Of a stretch of DNA of 64,000 nucleotides, positions 25,365 through 37,500 are shown piece after piece (within the stretch, counting starts at the first letter, position 1; every line of letters begins with the position of its first letter). Source of the stretch: Ceriagrion tenellum (lineage: Eukaryota > Arthropoda > Insecta > Odonata > Coenagrionidae). The stretch is from the NCBI GenBank assembly GCA_963169105.1, contig OY720638.1, forward strand, positions 11,022,749-11,086,748, read 5' to 3'. The notes below the pieces were generated by a model. That model was not told the DNA's origin. It worked only from the letters and a program-made list of their open reading frames with translations, and made no database searches. Both the position numbers and the translations under genes were made by a program.

Positions 25365-25874
25365 TTAGAGGAACTCTTTCCATGTATTGTCTGTATCACT
25401 ATTTTTGCTAATGTTCACGAATTTTTCAAAAGAATTCTTTAAGTCACGCCTAAATCCGTTAAAATCTGCTTTACTAAAAAGGTAAATCGTTCTTTTTAAT
25501 TTAAATTTTTTTTCAGTATTGAGGGAAAAATTTACGTATACTATCTTGTGGTCGCTTATTCCATCGACATTTTCAACTTTAATAACTTTTTCAGGGATGT
25601 TTGTGGCGAGTAAATCGAGAACATTCTCCCCCCTATTAGGCAAATTTACTATTTGATGTAGTGCGTGTGATGCGAACAGGTTAAGCAATGACTCGCAGAC
25701 TTCTTTGTCCCTACCCCCAGACTTATGACTACGTGTTTTCCTATCTATCGATGGTGTATTGAAATCTCCACCTACAATTATCTGTCGTTCGTTACTGTGG
25801 GAATTAATGGACCTCATCGGTTTCTCGAGTTCTAATACTGAGTGTACATCGGAATGGTATACTTCTTTTTTCAA
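25365..25874 (-). pseudogene. LINE AP-endonuclease domain, distal half
   Basis: 169 codons on the minus strand. The GGDFN motif (about residue 35) and GISDHKIVYVNF (about 104) are the last two conserved blocks of the APE-like endonuclease that nicks target DNA in non-LTR elements. The preceding blocks, including the catalytic Glu near the N-terminus, are absent because the insertion is truncated at about 25880. It is separated from the reverse transcriptase at 24954 by about 400 bp with stops and frameshifts that still resemble the family's linker. Confidence 0.82.
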
Positions 25875-25880
25875 ATTTGA

Positions 25881-26914
25881 TTAGAAGCAATTATCGCGTA
25901 AACTTAAAAATACTCACTGGTGCAGATAAAATCAATCTTATACTTATCGTTAAACACATATTTCAGATCAAAATTGCAAGAACTTAGGTAACATTTGAAT
26001 ATTTCTGGTTGTAGTTTTCATTTTAAACAGCTAAGGGCAATGTTGCTAAGCCCCTGACGACCAAAGGCGTTGTTGAGCTTGCCTCCTGTAAGAATACGTG
26101 AGGAAAAAAGGCCAATGAGAAATCAATTCGCAGTTGCTGTAATAGCCAATACTATGCTGTTTATTTACAGGTTATTCACGTGAATGAAGCTATCAAAACG
26201 CCATAAATACTTCATGAGAAATAGAATTTTATTAACCGATTTTCCATTTTCGTTTGAATACCGTTAATTGCTGTTTGGTTTTTGATGATCTGCCTTTTTG
26301 ATGTAAATTCAGCGAGGATTTCCTTTTCCTTTGGTTTTCCTATTTCATTCGAAATTGTTAAACATAAAATATCTCATTAGGATTGTTCTTCAATATAGTT
26401 CATAGCGATTTTTATGATAAAATGGCAAATCTAGACGTACTGTCGACTATATAAGGGCGGATATTCGAGTTGCTGAGGAACCACAAACGTCTGAAGCACG
26501 GACGAAGACCCTACTCCCTTGAACAGGCGTCTGTCAGTGTATTATCAGTCTTTTCTTCCTGTTTTTTGAATTTTCTTTCCCGCTCTCTTTCCATATTTCC
26601 TCTCTTTTTAAGTCTTGATTTTCTTTCACCCCATTCTCCACGCTTTTGCGGAAAGGGTATAATCCGTTGATGCAGGTGGACACGTGATGATACGTCATCG
26701 CTCGGCCACTAGTTCGTCACCGTGGGCCGCCGTCGGGCCGCGTTTTCCTCCGATAGCATTTCGTGGGTGTTTGTCCTTGCTTGGTTTTCCCCGCTCACCC
26801 GTGCCTCGTTTTCCATCTCACACCCTTTTCATAAATCTCATCTAAGTCATGGCATTATGGCAAATATTTCTTAGTATATATTACACTCGTGACGTTGCCG
26901 TAACAACTATACTT
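25881..26914. other. no gene recognised
   Basis: AT-rich noncoding sequence between the LINE and the SINE. A short 66-codon frame at 26470-26670 has no recognisable domain. Confidence 0.4.
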
Positions 26915-27060
26915 TATCCGTTGTAGTGGCGCAGTCAAGCGTTGAAACAGGTCATCGAAGGTCCGTGGTTCGATTCCCGAGCCAGTCGAATTTTTCCACT
27001 GGGAATTGGCCATCTTTCCATTTTCACACCACCACTGTGGTCGTCCATTTATGTGTTTCT
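26915..27060 (+). mobile_element. tRNA-like SINE head, second family
   Basis: A tRNA-like stretch with a B box GGTTCGATTCCC at about 26969 follows a weak A-box region. It is continued by 'actgggaattggccatc' and ends where the MITE at 27061 starts. The sequence differs from the SINE at 20360, so it is either another family or a tRNA relic. No 3' tail or target duplication was identified. Confidence 0.5.
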
Positions 27061-27284
27061 CAAGGCCGCTTTACGCGGTTCATTTTATTTTACAAACGAA
27101 TGTATCATAGCATGTACAAGAAATTGAATGGAATTAGAGCAGGTTCTACTTCCCGTTAAGTCATTCAGACAATTATAAAATTTGCCGCTTTACACGGTAC
27201 AATTTCCTTCATGAAGGAATTCGTAGTACGCACATTTCGTACATTCGTTTGTACAATAAAATGTACCGTTTAAAGCAGCCTTCA
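27061..27284. mobile_element. MITE with about 43-bp inverted ends
   Basis: The left end 27061-27103 (AAGGCCGCTTTACGCGGTTC...) and the right end 27239-27284 (ending GTTTAAAGCAGCCTT) are inverted repeats with a handful of mismatches. The middle carries an additional copy of the GCCGCTTTACACGGTAC motif at 27182-27199 and a short perfect palindrome around TTCCTTCATGAAGGAA. There is no coding capacity. It abuts the SINE-like head on its left. The target duplication is unclear. Confidence 0.8.
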
Positions 27285-27295
27285 GGGTGGCGATC

Positions 27296-27425
27296 GTCAG
27301 GTAAAACCGGGGAAACCTGGAATTTTCAGGGAATTTTGAATTTATGGAAAATTCAGGGAAAAGTCAGGGAATTCTTGTATCAGTCAGGGAGAAACTGGGA
27401 TAGGAAATCCTCATTATTTTTCTAC
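27296..27425. repeat. degenerate 'cagggaa' tandem repeat
   Basis: Several imperfect copies of a GGGAAAAGTCAGGGAA-like unit follow one another. A similar purine-rich stretch occurs at 59580-59650. This pattern is common as a dispersed tandem motif in arthropod genomes; no function is evident. Confidence 0.6.
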
Positions 27426-29031
27426 TATTACGTTTCTCGGCCAGTCTTTTCGGCCCCTTATTTCACCAAAACATCTTAACAACTTTGACTAATGTCCATA
27501 GCTGACGTGCATGGAATAAGCCCCATTAATTCGTGGAACATCCAGTTGTGAATTTTAGTTATTTAATTGTGAAGCAGACGTACAATGTATCCATTTTGTA
27601 TATCCTTATTGCGATAATATGCCTAGTAGTGTGAAAATTCATGATCACAATGTATTACGCTCATCACAAGGAAGCCGAGGCTATGTTACTTGGAAAATTT
27701 TACCTCAAGTTTTTTTTTCAACTTCCGAGACTCAGCTGGTGCACACTAGCTCGTTGTAAATACATGCTTACAGTTCTTAAAATGCGAGACGATGATTATT
27801 AAAGTGGTGATACGATCTCACGTGTAAACTAAATGTTACCCAAGGTCATCTTCATACCACCCTTCGTTAGACAGTAAGAAGAGCCATCCTCCCCTCTCAA
27901 CCTTTAACGATTGACGTAATTATTGAGTGGCCCCCTTAACTCCCTTTCGAAGCAATGAAGTCAGGTTACAAACCACCTCAAATATGATATTCCTGAATAT
28001 GATGCTGCCGTAGCTAATTGCCTCCTGTCTTCGCTCGCAGTGGCGCGCTTTCATTTTATTTGTTTATCCAAATAGTTTAACATTCTTTGGTTCCCTCTTG
28101 CAACCAAGGATCCCACGTTAATCAAATTGTTATTTGCTTCTGAAAGTCACTCGCACCGTCCGATTGTGATCCAGTCCAATAGCTTGGCTTTGGTTTGTGT
28201 TTTTCGTGCACCGTAGTGAAACCTGTGCCGGAGTCCGCCGGAAATTTGAAATCGAACGGTGTAATAGATAAGAGCGAAACTGCTAAGTATCTTCGTATAA
28301 TTTTGAAAATCTGAGTGTAATTCAAAATTTCCAAGAATATGAAAATTCATATCGGAGTTCAAGAGGTCATGCATAGACTTTCATTCTTCCTGACGGAGTG
28401 GGATGGGGGCGACCGCAGGCCGATACTGGGAGGGGAAAGGAGGGGGTAGAGGCAGGGAATGGTGTGGGCTATACTGCAGTGGCGCAGCGGTGCTGTGAGG
28501 CACCCTTTTGGAGTGGCTCAAACTATGAGGGACCATGTATCAGAGACGCACAGCAAAATATTGGCTCCTAAGGACTATACTATTTGAGTTTTTCATACAT
28601 ACAGTGCTTTTACGCCCGAAAAACGCATACTTAGTTCGAAGAATTTTGGTCCCTTGAGGCACGGGTTAGCGATGAATCAAGAGTAACGAATCTTGAACAC
28701 GCTATTTAACATTCCACAACGCTCATTTTTTGAGGTGGAAAATGTAAATTTCTCACTTCTGAAAAATAATTGCCTAACATGTGGTCACAGTTTATATTCA
28801 AGCTTCACGATATTTGTGAGTGCAAATTGCCAAAAAAAGAACAGCTTAACCGGGTATTTACTATGACTGACAAATTGAATCAGCGGTGTATGATGAGTTG
28901 TGGGTGGGTAGTGAAGGCTTTTTTTAATAGTAGGAATGTATTTATTCTTCCGCGCTCGATAGAGCGGTACTATTTCGTTCGATAGCCGAACAAGCGATGA
29001 AACTGGAAGGGCGAAGTTTCAACTATTAATT
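27426..29031. other. no gene recognised
   Basis: Noncoding by inspection; overlapping minus frames at 28122-28374 have no motif. Confidence 0.4.
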
Positions 29032-29157
29032 GCAGTTGACTGTTTCTTTTTTCGGGCTTCATTCCGCGATGTATGTTTTGTGGAAACAATATTTCGCTGG
29101 TCCTCCTGCCAGCTTCATCGCGGAATGAATCCCGAAAAAAGAAACAGTCAACACTGC
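29032..29157. repeat. foldback repeat with about 40-bp arms
   Basis: The arms 29032-29071 and 29116-29157 are inverted copies with only two or three differences, around a 44-base loop. No open frame and no clear target duplication. It may be the shortest member of the window's foldback elements, though its sequence is unlike the others. Confidence 0.8.
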
Positions 29158-29739
29158 ATCCACGGAAGCCTACGAGCTAATATTAATTACAGTCATAATG
29201 TTCGAAGTTAGCTCAGCAGATGGAATAATTATCGAACTAAAAAAGAAGATGTAACGATTGAGACTCATGGAATGGGCTAAAATTATATGAAAATACATAT
29301 TGAATGAAAATTTACTCTAACGCATAACTTTCACAGATACGTAGAGGCTCAGTGAATAATTTATGAATAAGCATTGGTATAAATTGCCACTCAGCAGCAC
29401 GAATATTTACTTTTCACCGTAAATTGATTGGCTCAAACAATGAAAAATGTATGGCCGTACTGCTTTGGCATTCCACACGTGAAACTCTATGCAGAATTCA
29501 TTTATTTGGCAAGAGGGTATCCCATCGCAGAACTTCATTTGAGTATACTTGAGAGGATGCCCTGAATAAATTTGGATCGATACTGATAAGATTGTAGCTT
29601 ATAGTCTGCAGGATAATGAGCATCAAATCCCAGCGCGTGATAACAACGTAAAATGAGAAAGCTGACTTCTCGGCAATTTTTGCGCTAAGCAGTTGATTCA
29701 CATTCGCGAGTGAGTAGAACGACATGGGCTGAGAGCGAG

Positions 29740-29970
29740 TAGATGCTCACCTCGCGAGGACAAGGCTTGCGAGAGCGGGTGGGTGATGGGGGAGGCAGGG
29801 AGGGTGTGGGGGAGGGAGACGGGGTGCGGGAGGGGGAGTGCGAGGCCGACGAGGCGGCGCCCTTGCTGCACGCCGCGTGGACGATGGCGCTGCTCGGCGA
29901 TGTGGGCGCGGCACGACCGCCACGCCCAGCGCACACAAACCGCTCGCGAGTACACGAAACTGAGAGACGC
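29740..29970. promoter_or_regulatory. GC-rich purine/pyrimidine-skewed patch
   Basis: A G-rich run (gggtggg, gggggagg, gggagggggag) is followed by a CpG-dense block. Long frames on both strands here are compositional. It could be a CpG-island promoter, but no exon or direction can be supported. A second, weaker GC-rich patch follows at about 30410-30560. Confidence 0.3.
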
Positions 29971-30910
29971 ATTGTGCGCCATTTTCCGATCAAAAGAGAC
30001 GAGAAAGAAGGTAGACTGCCGAGGACTTTTTGCAGTCATCCGAGTTTCTAAAAGCCTATGACGCGGGGGGGATACCATAGCTCCCATTCAGGTCTCTTTG
30101 TTTACGCTTTCCAAAGAACCACTGGTTTACTTCTTATCGTAACGGAAGGGTTGTGCTTTGCTATATACCGGTACGTATTTTAAACTCCGTTCCAAAGCAA
30201 CTGACTTACAGGGCACATGAAATGCATATTTCTCAAGTACTTCCAGTGATTCGATGCAAATGAAACATATTTTCATGAGCAGACGTGTTAGGAAATTCGT
30301 TTTATACCGGGTAAATTAAGGTCCATCTCTGTATTTTCTCTTACAAACTAAACGAGTGCGAAAAAACCCCGAGGTCACAGTCGACGATCACTGCTATTAT
30401 CTGGAGAAGGCCAGTAAACGCGGCCCCGAAAACACAACACTCGGTCGAGGCGAACGCGTTGGAGCACACCCGCCTTCCCTCATCTCGAGCCGAGCTTTCA
30501 CTCGGCAGTTCCCCCCCGTCCCTCCCCAACGGAAAAGGAAAGCACACGAAGGACATCGATAGAAAGTATGTACACTCTGCTCAGCGACGGCGGCCAATCA
30601 CACCGACTCCCTGAGATCCTCTTCTTATGTTAGCGAGGGAATTCATTACTTGTCGACCTCCGGGATAACTGGACTTACGGTGAACTTCAGCGGCAGAGAC
30701 GGATTTCAAGCAACTGTAAAACTCGGACGACAGCTTCTTGAAAGGACATTCATGGCGACTTCGTGTAGCTCGTTATTTAAGGCAGCGGGGTGGGGGAATC
30801 AGAGGAAATAAACAAATACAGTTTCACATCTCTATCACGCATGTGCGTACAGAAACCAAATTTCGTCCATTATAGTAGCACCGTTGACAGAAGTGCAACC
30901 GATTAGTAAT

Positions 30911-30954
30911 CTGGGATTAAATTTTAATTAAAATAATTAAATTTTAATCCCAGA
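30911..30954. repeat. short inverted repeat
   Basis: 'ctgggattaaattttaatt' is mirrored by 'aattaaattttaatcccag' with one mismatch and almost no loop. It is an isolated hairpin just before a LINE tail. Confidence 0.7.
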
Positions 30955-30990
30955 GACAGATGACGTCGACGACGATAAAAATAGCAGACA

Positions 30991-31095
30991 CATCTACATC
31001 TACGTAATACCCTGCGAGCCACCGCGAGGGTGTGTGGCAGGGGGTGAAGATCACCAAACATGCACTATTGCCATGCAAGTAGGATATGTAAGGAA
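30991..31095 (-). mobile_element. LINE 3' end, minus strand
   Basis: The minus-strand 3' signature and tail are nearly identical to those of the copy at 23218, including 'gtgtgtggcagggggtgaag' at 31030 on the + strand and the following 'cactattgccatgcaagtaggatat'. Similarity fades after about 31095. It is a heavily 5'-truncated insertion, and the LINE at 31531 lies next to it in the same orientation. Confidence 0.8.
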
Positions 31096-31459
31096 AAACA
31101 CATGGAGACCAGCGAAATGGATCGCTAGACGGATCGTGATCACGTCGTTCGTGAATGTTATTCTAGATATGCGAGTGACACGCACGATCGGATAGCCAAG
31201 CTCTTTTCATAAATTTTTTCCCGTGTACAAAGGTATATACCAATTCATAAACCTCCTCGTAACCTCGTAGCGAATCATTTCTTTGCAGTTAAAGGCGTAA
31301 CAAACGTCATACTGGATATTTTGCAGTGTATCTAAATGCGTATTTACGTAACATATCACACAGAACACCAAATTTAATCAATTAATATGGCATAAACAAT
31401 AATTAATTGAAAACTTCGTCGTCTGCTACCCATACACGATGGCATCGCGTCAAAAATGA

Positions 31460-31521
31460 TTCACCATTCGGCCTGTGCTTCACCATTAGGCCTGTAGTTT
31501 GCTTCACCTTTAGGCCTGTGC
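31460..31521. repeat. three-copy short tandem repeat
   Basis: Three imperfect copies of a 'ttcaccattaggcctgtg' unit (about 18-24 bp each), ending just before the LINE tail at 31531. Confidence 0.65.
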
Positions 31522-31530
31522 AAGCCGGTA

Positions 31531-32560
31531 CATCTACATCAACGAAACACCGTGCAAGCCACCACAAAGGTGTGTGGCTCGCAGTGATTCCACACCGGGC
31601 ATGCAGCTCTCATCCCAGTAAAAATCAGTACCGCTCATGTTCCTCCGGCCGCCACCCGCAGATTAAAAGCGGTCAGGAGAACATTGCGCGGTCAGACCAG
31701 AAACTTGGAGAGAGCTACGTAGACGAACATACTACCATGCAGTACACTTTTACAGATACAACTACTGGTTAGTATTATTAATGCAACTGATAAATAGTGC
31801 TACAAGTAACAAAATCATGCAAAAGCTAAGTCATTCCGGAAATTGCATGCGGGGTTAGTTGTTAATAATGAAGTTAAGATGTTTCGCACAAGTACAAAAC
31901 CTACTTTACATAGTGAGGTTCAAAGTATCGTAGAACTGATCTATCGCAACTTATATAGTCCATTATTGTGCGTGGAAAAAAATATCATTCTAAATGTATC
32001 AGTTCTGCAGTCTATTTCATCAATCTCATGCCTGGGATCGTTTATATCATGATAGTTTGGCTCCAGCAAAATTTGCTGAACGTCCGGTGAAACATAGTCT
32101 ACAAAAACGTTCGTAAAAGATTTAATCTTTATTTTGCCCTTCGGTCAGATAGGGATTCCCTCATTCATTCCCTCAACCATTCAGTAACACTGCTTTGTTT
32201 ATCATAACAATTTTAACCGATTTTGCTTCTCTCTGATGTATTCGATCGATACCTGAAACTAGTCCTACTTCGTAAGGGTCCCATATACTAGCGGCGTACT
32301 CCCTCACGAGAGAAAAATAACATCGCACTTTCACTTTCCTGTCACATTTTCCCAGTATTCTTTCAAAAACTCCCAATTTACGATTTGCCTGTCCTCAGAT
32401 GTCCCGTGTGTGCTTCGCCAGGATAAGTCTTGAGTGAGGGTCATGCGTAAGCAGAGGTGTGCCGTACTGTTCTTTTTGGTGAACAGTTCATTTTTATTCA
32501 GTTCAGGGATCGTAGCAGATTCAAAGGAACAGTCATAACATTCCAAATGTGGGGGGTTCA
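31531..32560 (-). pseudogene. CR1/L2-like LINE, 3' fragment
   Basis: Minus strand. The 3' tail is at 31531-31545 with the degenerate signature after it. At 32376-32173 the frame encodes a version of LGKCDRKVKVRCYFSLV and YAASIWDPYE, matching the C-terminal reverse transcriptase region of the 23440 copy. At 32460-32400 a LTQDLSW block matches the preceding part. Frames are broken by shifts and the element stops before the catalytic motifs. Divergence from the long copy is clearly greater than for the tail at 30991. Confidence 0.8.
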
Positions 32561-33147
32561 TGACGTTTGAGTTATCAGTATGGCAGATTAAGATGTGTTT
32601 GTATATTAAGTGTTATTTTATATATACGGGTCATTCTTCCTCTATTCAACTAACGATTGTCCCTTATTTCAATTTTCATAGCGTAATGCGGGATATACGT
32701 GTCTAAAAAGCCTGTGGAATATTTAGAAGATATAGTGTAAAAAAGCAAGTTTGCTTTTGCTTTCGAAACAACGTTACATTTCGTCAGAGATTTTATATCA
32801 GCTTCGTTTCCATTATTTGCTACCTGATTTAATTGAAACTTCACATTCTTTGTGTCATTGTGAATGCAACTTGTCGACTTGACATGCAGTGCCAGCATGT
32901 TTTTCATCTTTCAAACTGATTGAAAGTGGTCTTGTGATAAATGTTTTGATTCATTTATGGTCACAGCGTGAAGTGTATGCAAACGTTCGAAATTTCAATG
33001 TGTGACAAACATTAGCTCCTGATTTGGGCCTGTAGTTTGTCCTTCGTTATACCGCTGTTGGGAATTCGAAACTACGACCGTTGGGGTACCGCCTTCGGCC
33101 GATGATGACGATGGTTGACTCGTTCATCGAAATTTCCATCCCTTCTA
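32561..33147. other. no gene recognised
   Basis: AT-rich noncoding sequence with no recognisable element. Confidence 0.4.
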
Positions 33148-33489
33148 ACTCTTAGATGTCGTAAAAAAACTAACAGCATGTAGTTTGTATATTTTCTCAA
33201 CTAATTTTGAAAATTAATCATATTATCACCGCAGCAAATTCTTCGGGATCACAATAAACCTTTCGTTTTGGTGGAGTTTCAAACGTACCGCGTGAGAAAA
33301 ATGAGTCAACTTAAAGGCTTATTTAGGTATTTTCATTTGATTACTTGCGATTTCTGTCATATAAAACTATATTATTGCACCATTAATAATGCAATATTTA
33401 ATTCGTGTGTCTCACAGCTGGTGAAATTAAAACGTATATATCGAATATGGTCTCTGTTATGACTAGGGAACTATCTCGCTCGCACTATC
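33148..33489 (-). mobile_element. TTAA MITE, internally shortened (copy F)
   Basis: Reads in the same orientation as copies D and E from 'cttagatgtcgtaaaaaaac' through the palindrome ATTGCACCATTAATAATGCA (33376) to the end 'atctcgctcgcactatc' at 33489. About 200 bp of the left part found in the other copies is missing, and the left terminal repeat is absent or unrecognisable. Confidence 0.8.
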
Positions 33490-36400
33490 TTACGTTCTGA
33501 AGAGTGTATGCTTAAGATTTGATCTCACCTTGCTTACCGACCCCTTATCTTCCAAGCTTCGAGCATTTCCAATGCTTTTGTGTCTGCCTCACTGACTTCT
33601 GTCTTCGGTTTCTCTCCCGATACGTACTGCCAACCATCTTTCTTGATCAAAAGAGCTTCAGCCTGTATTCGCCACTCCTGCAATAATGAGTCTATCCGTG
33701 CGAAAAATTCTCATATTTAATTCTTTTCTTACGCCCATGCCCGTATCCTGACTTCAGCCGGGGGCCCTACAAACATCGCTCGTCTCTTTTCAGTTATTTT
33801 GGTGGAAACAACCATTAATGTATTAATATTATATAACGATGCAAGAATGATATTGAAAAATTTTCGTCTCAATCAAAGGATTGTAGTGATTGGGGTCAAC
33901 GGCGCCGAATTCGAAATTTAATCGACAAATATATTTGGATGCTTGTTTTTTACTCGGCGCGGTCCTTGATACTTTTTTGCAACTCTCATAACCGTATGAA
34001 ACGTATTTTTTTGCGTTTGTGGGAATATCTGTACCCATAGAGTCGCATTATTTCAAAGTATATGTCAAATGCCGTTATGCTACGTGCTAAAATATCATTA
34101 AATTGCCAGTAAATCAAACCAGTAACATGCACTTTCAAAAACTTATCTCTAAACACATTACTAATAACTAAACGTACGCGAAGCTTCTCGCGAATCTGTA
34201 CGTATGCGAAATAGCTCCTACCACCTAAATGAGTCTAGTGGATTCCTTCCCTTCAGGTTAATGTCAGAAGAAAAAAATGTTAACGGAAACCAAGCATCTT
34301 TGCGTCCAAAGCGCTCACATCAGTGCGTCACTTTAGCTTACCCCTCGTGCCACTTCCTCTGTCTGACGTCGCTAATGAATGTATGGGTACCCAAGGAATA
34401 ACCTGCTTAAATGTCTATTGCTCAAATTGTCAATCTTAACGGAGAGAAACCTACCAGATTTGTAGTGGATATTTGAACGGTCTGTGATGATGTCCCTCCA
34501 TCTTGATGAATGGGATATATTGTGATTAAGCACGATGAGTTGTAAAATTAACGGTGAACATGGTTGACTTCATTTAGGTGTTTCTCGAAGTATTCAGTAA
34601 TCATCTCGGAAATCGCAATGTTCAATTTCTGTATCTTTATCCACCATCTTGCATATCGTCTGCTGGCGGATGGCATCGCAGACGACCCGTGGCGTGGATC
34701 CCTGTCGATGTGCTCGTGTGGTGACGTCAAATGAGATTGGAAGACGACCCGCGATAAACAGATAGAAACTGGTTGAGATTACATCCTCTATGGGAAAGCA
34801 CCTCGTGTCTTTCGAGTGCGCCGCCCCGCCCTCGGAGCAGACGGAGCAGGGTGGAGCCTTGAGAGGGGGGGGGGGGAGGGGGAAGGCGCGCTGCTGTATT
34901 CTGGAAGTGGTGGAATGTGGAGCTTCGGGAGATAGCCGCATTTGTCGAAGATGCCGAAGAAACCCCATTTGGAGATGGATAGCAGTAGTCGTGTAGTTGT
35001 GATGAATTGGGAAATCTCATTTCAACTCGGTTACTTGAGGACAATACCTCCGCTGAAAGTATCGTTACGCGGCTTCTCCGCCTCTGCTTGCGAGCGCGAG
35101 CCGTTCGCTCTGCACCTCGAAAATTGTAAGCTCGTGAATGGCCGCTTGCGGTTCAAGAGAAAGTAGACTGATTAGTTTTGTACGGCCCGCCAAGTTTTTA
35201 CGCGGAAAATCGAGAAAACATTTCCGTTCGCGAGGTCCTTCACCCGCCGATGAGCCCTGCTTATGCCGGGACTGCGCGTCGAAGAGCACGGGCCTCAGTG
35301 GGACTGGATTCCCCAATTCAGTCTATTTGTGGTTTCAGTTTCACGGAGGAATAGGATTTTTTTGCTTTTTTTAAAAGTGCTTCCTGATTTTGGTCGGAAG
35401 AGTATTTCTTTTCCAGCTTAGCCTGGAACAATTGTATCCTCGATGAACACAGGTATATGACGGCGATAAATTTATTACGAAGCCAGGAACTTATCAATTT
35501 ATGTGTTCCCAGAGGCTTTATTAATGCTGGATCCTTTGATTTTCTGGACAGCAGCTTAATTAGCTTTCGAATCCCTTGAATTACTGCGCCTTCTATGGAG
35601 AGCAGTTTTGTCTATTTAACGTTCAGTAATGGATGATACGAACAATTCTTCACGATGAATAGTCTTTGAAGTAGTGCCGAGCGTGTCTCTTTGATCTGCT
35701 TGCTCTGTGGGAATCAGTTTGGTCACGTTTTTGCAACCGTAAGACCGGAGTTGTTTGATACTCATGGACATCAAATCATTTTTGACTTACGGACGAGAAC
35801 TTGGTCCCTCTACTCAGAGTGAGCATTGGGCACGTGGCCTATTCGCACTTATCTATCCAGCTAACCTTCGGATATTCAGCTGCGGCTTGCTTTTGGTCGG
35901 TAAATATGGACGCGCAGTTTTAACAGCAGCCTCCAATCCGCGTTTCGAAAATACCTCCAATCAGCTGTCGGATGCGATTCGGAGGCAGCGGAGAGGGTGG
36001 GTAAGAGAAAGTGCGATCGGGCTCTGCGGTGTGGCCGCTCTCTCGTCAATTCCCCGGCTCACATTCGCGTGAAGCGGGTTTCTATCCAATTGTGGCCTCC
36101 GTCTGTGATATTTAAAGCTCTGTGCGGTGCCGTAACGCTCTCTTCCAAGGGATGATGTCGCCTAGAAGGGTCGCTCTTTTGAGTCGGGCGTCTATTTGCC
36201 GCCGAGATTGTTCGTGTGTGTCTACCGTCAGCAGTGGAGGTTTCGAATGTAGTCTTTTTGCGTAACCGAGAGGGATCGGAGTTCCAAATGCAACACCGTT
36301 ACTGTCACCTTCATCAGAAAGAAACCTGCGAAATTATTCTCTCCTTCTGAATAAAACTTTCATCCCAAATCCTACTTCCACCAAACCCCTGGGCGTAGCA

Positions 36401-37197
36401 CTAGATTACTCCATCTCTTTCATTCCTCGCAAAAATTACCCGCACGAAATTCGTTCTCCGGCCTCTTCCCAATCGAAACAGTCAAGTGCCACTCAATTTG
36501 AAATTTCTTCTCATCCTTCCTCAAATTCTGTTCGCCTGTCCAGTGTGGAGAACTACAAAGCCCACCCACCTCAAAAAGGTGGGTGAATAAATTGCTTCGG
36601 AAAATGTCTGGTATATTTCCATAGCCCAAATAAAATCTGAACTCTTCCTCTTCCTTATCGCTGAATCCACAGATCAATGTCCGCGAAACTACGCATCCTC
36701 CCACATACATTCCCACAACCCTCTGAGCGGCATCCATCTTCCATTCCCGCCGGAAAATTCCGATACCCTCACCGAATGATCTCTGACCCTCAAACGAAAA
36801 ATCAACCTATGTCCTTTCTCAACTACTCACCCTCCTCTACCCACCCGCCAGTTTCCCTGCTGCAAATGAACTCCTACAGCTGGTCGACTCCACAGCGGGC
36901 AGACCCTCCGTCTCTCACAACTCCGACCTTCGACAAAATATCCGCTCTCCCTCATTCCCACCCCCTAATCAACCTTATTAGCCACCATGTATCCCACCTT
37001 TTCCCAACCTGACCTCCTTATATTTTCTCCGCTCCACATCCTCCATTGATCGTTGTTTAAAAAACCTTTCTACCTAACCTCCTCCCTTCGATTTATATAA
37101 ACCGTGCTGAGTTACCATGTTAATGTAACCTCCTTCATGTTTCCAGAAGGCTCACGCCCGGGGAAAGAATATAGGTTCACTGCGCTCCCGACATGGG
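33490..37197. other. no gene recognised
   Basis: Noncoding by inspection. GC-richer patches at 34680-34990 (with a G run at 34866) and 35060-35310 have open frames on both strands but no motif. From about 36330 to 37090 the + strand is strikingly pyrimidine-rich, which removes purine-starting stop codons and creates long chance frames. Confidence 0.4.
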
Positions 37198-37500
37198 CTC
37201 GGTAGGATTGGGGTAGTATATTGGCTAGGGTACAGATTTCCCTTGCTGAGTGTTCGGATTCGAACGCAGACGATGGCAGAGATCTTTCAGTCTAATCACC
37301 CTCAAATAAGGAAGCTTTGTGGAGCACTTCAACGGTTGGGGCGTAATACTGCGGACCCCTTGGCGTGACTCGTCAGTTGTGGGGCACTGCCGACGCCAGA
37401 TTTTTCTCCTCCTAATCCTCCACCAATCCTTCAAATTCCCACCTACTAAAATAGTACACTAAACGCCATCCTTACTCGCGCCAATGACCTCGGTTCCTAG
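37198..37500 (+). mobile_element. tRNA-derived SINE, diverged copy
   Basis: Same family as 20360, more decayed. The tRNA-like head has a B box GGATTCGAACGC at about 37256; the middle has the 'gtggagcacttcaacggttgg' and 'gcactgccgacgccaga' blocks, corresponding to 'gtggagggcacttcaagtcg' and 'aatgccgacgccggg' of the better copy. The 3' part fades after 37490 and no target duplication was found. Confidence 0.8.

Larger units (their letters stand above)
23218..25880 (-). mobile_element. CR1/L2-like LINE, 5'-truncated
   Basis: Minus-strand non-LTR retrotransposon. From 5' (right) to 3' (left) it holds the distal half of an APE-type endonuclease, a spacer with frameshifts (25364-24955), a long reverse transcriptase frame and a 3' UTR. 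It ends in the family's conserved 3' signature (complement of 'gtgtgtggcagggggtgaag' near 23260) and the tail at 23218-23232. The proximal half of the endonuclease and any ORF1 are missing, so it is a 5'-truncated insertion. It is the reference copy for the fragments at 4545, 5476, 30991, 31531, 38385 and 44175. Confidence 0.88.

Noticed and set aside
29698..30087. Pro/Arg/Ser-rich 129-codon minus frame
   Set aside because: Typical of GC-rich islands, with frames of similar length on the other strand.
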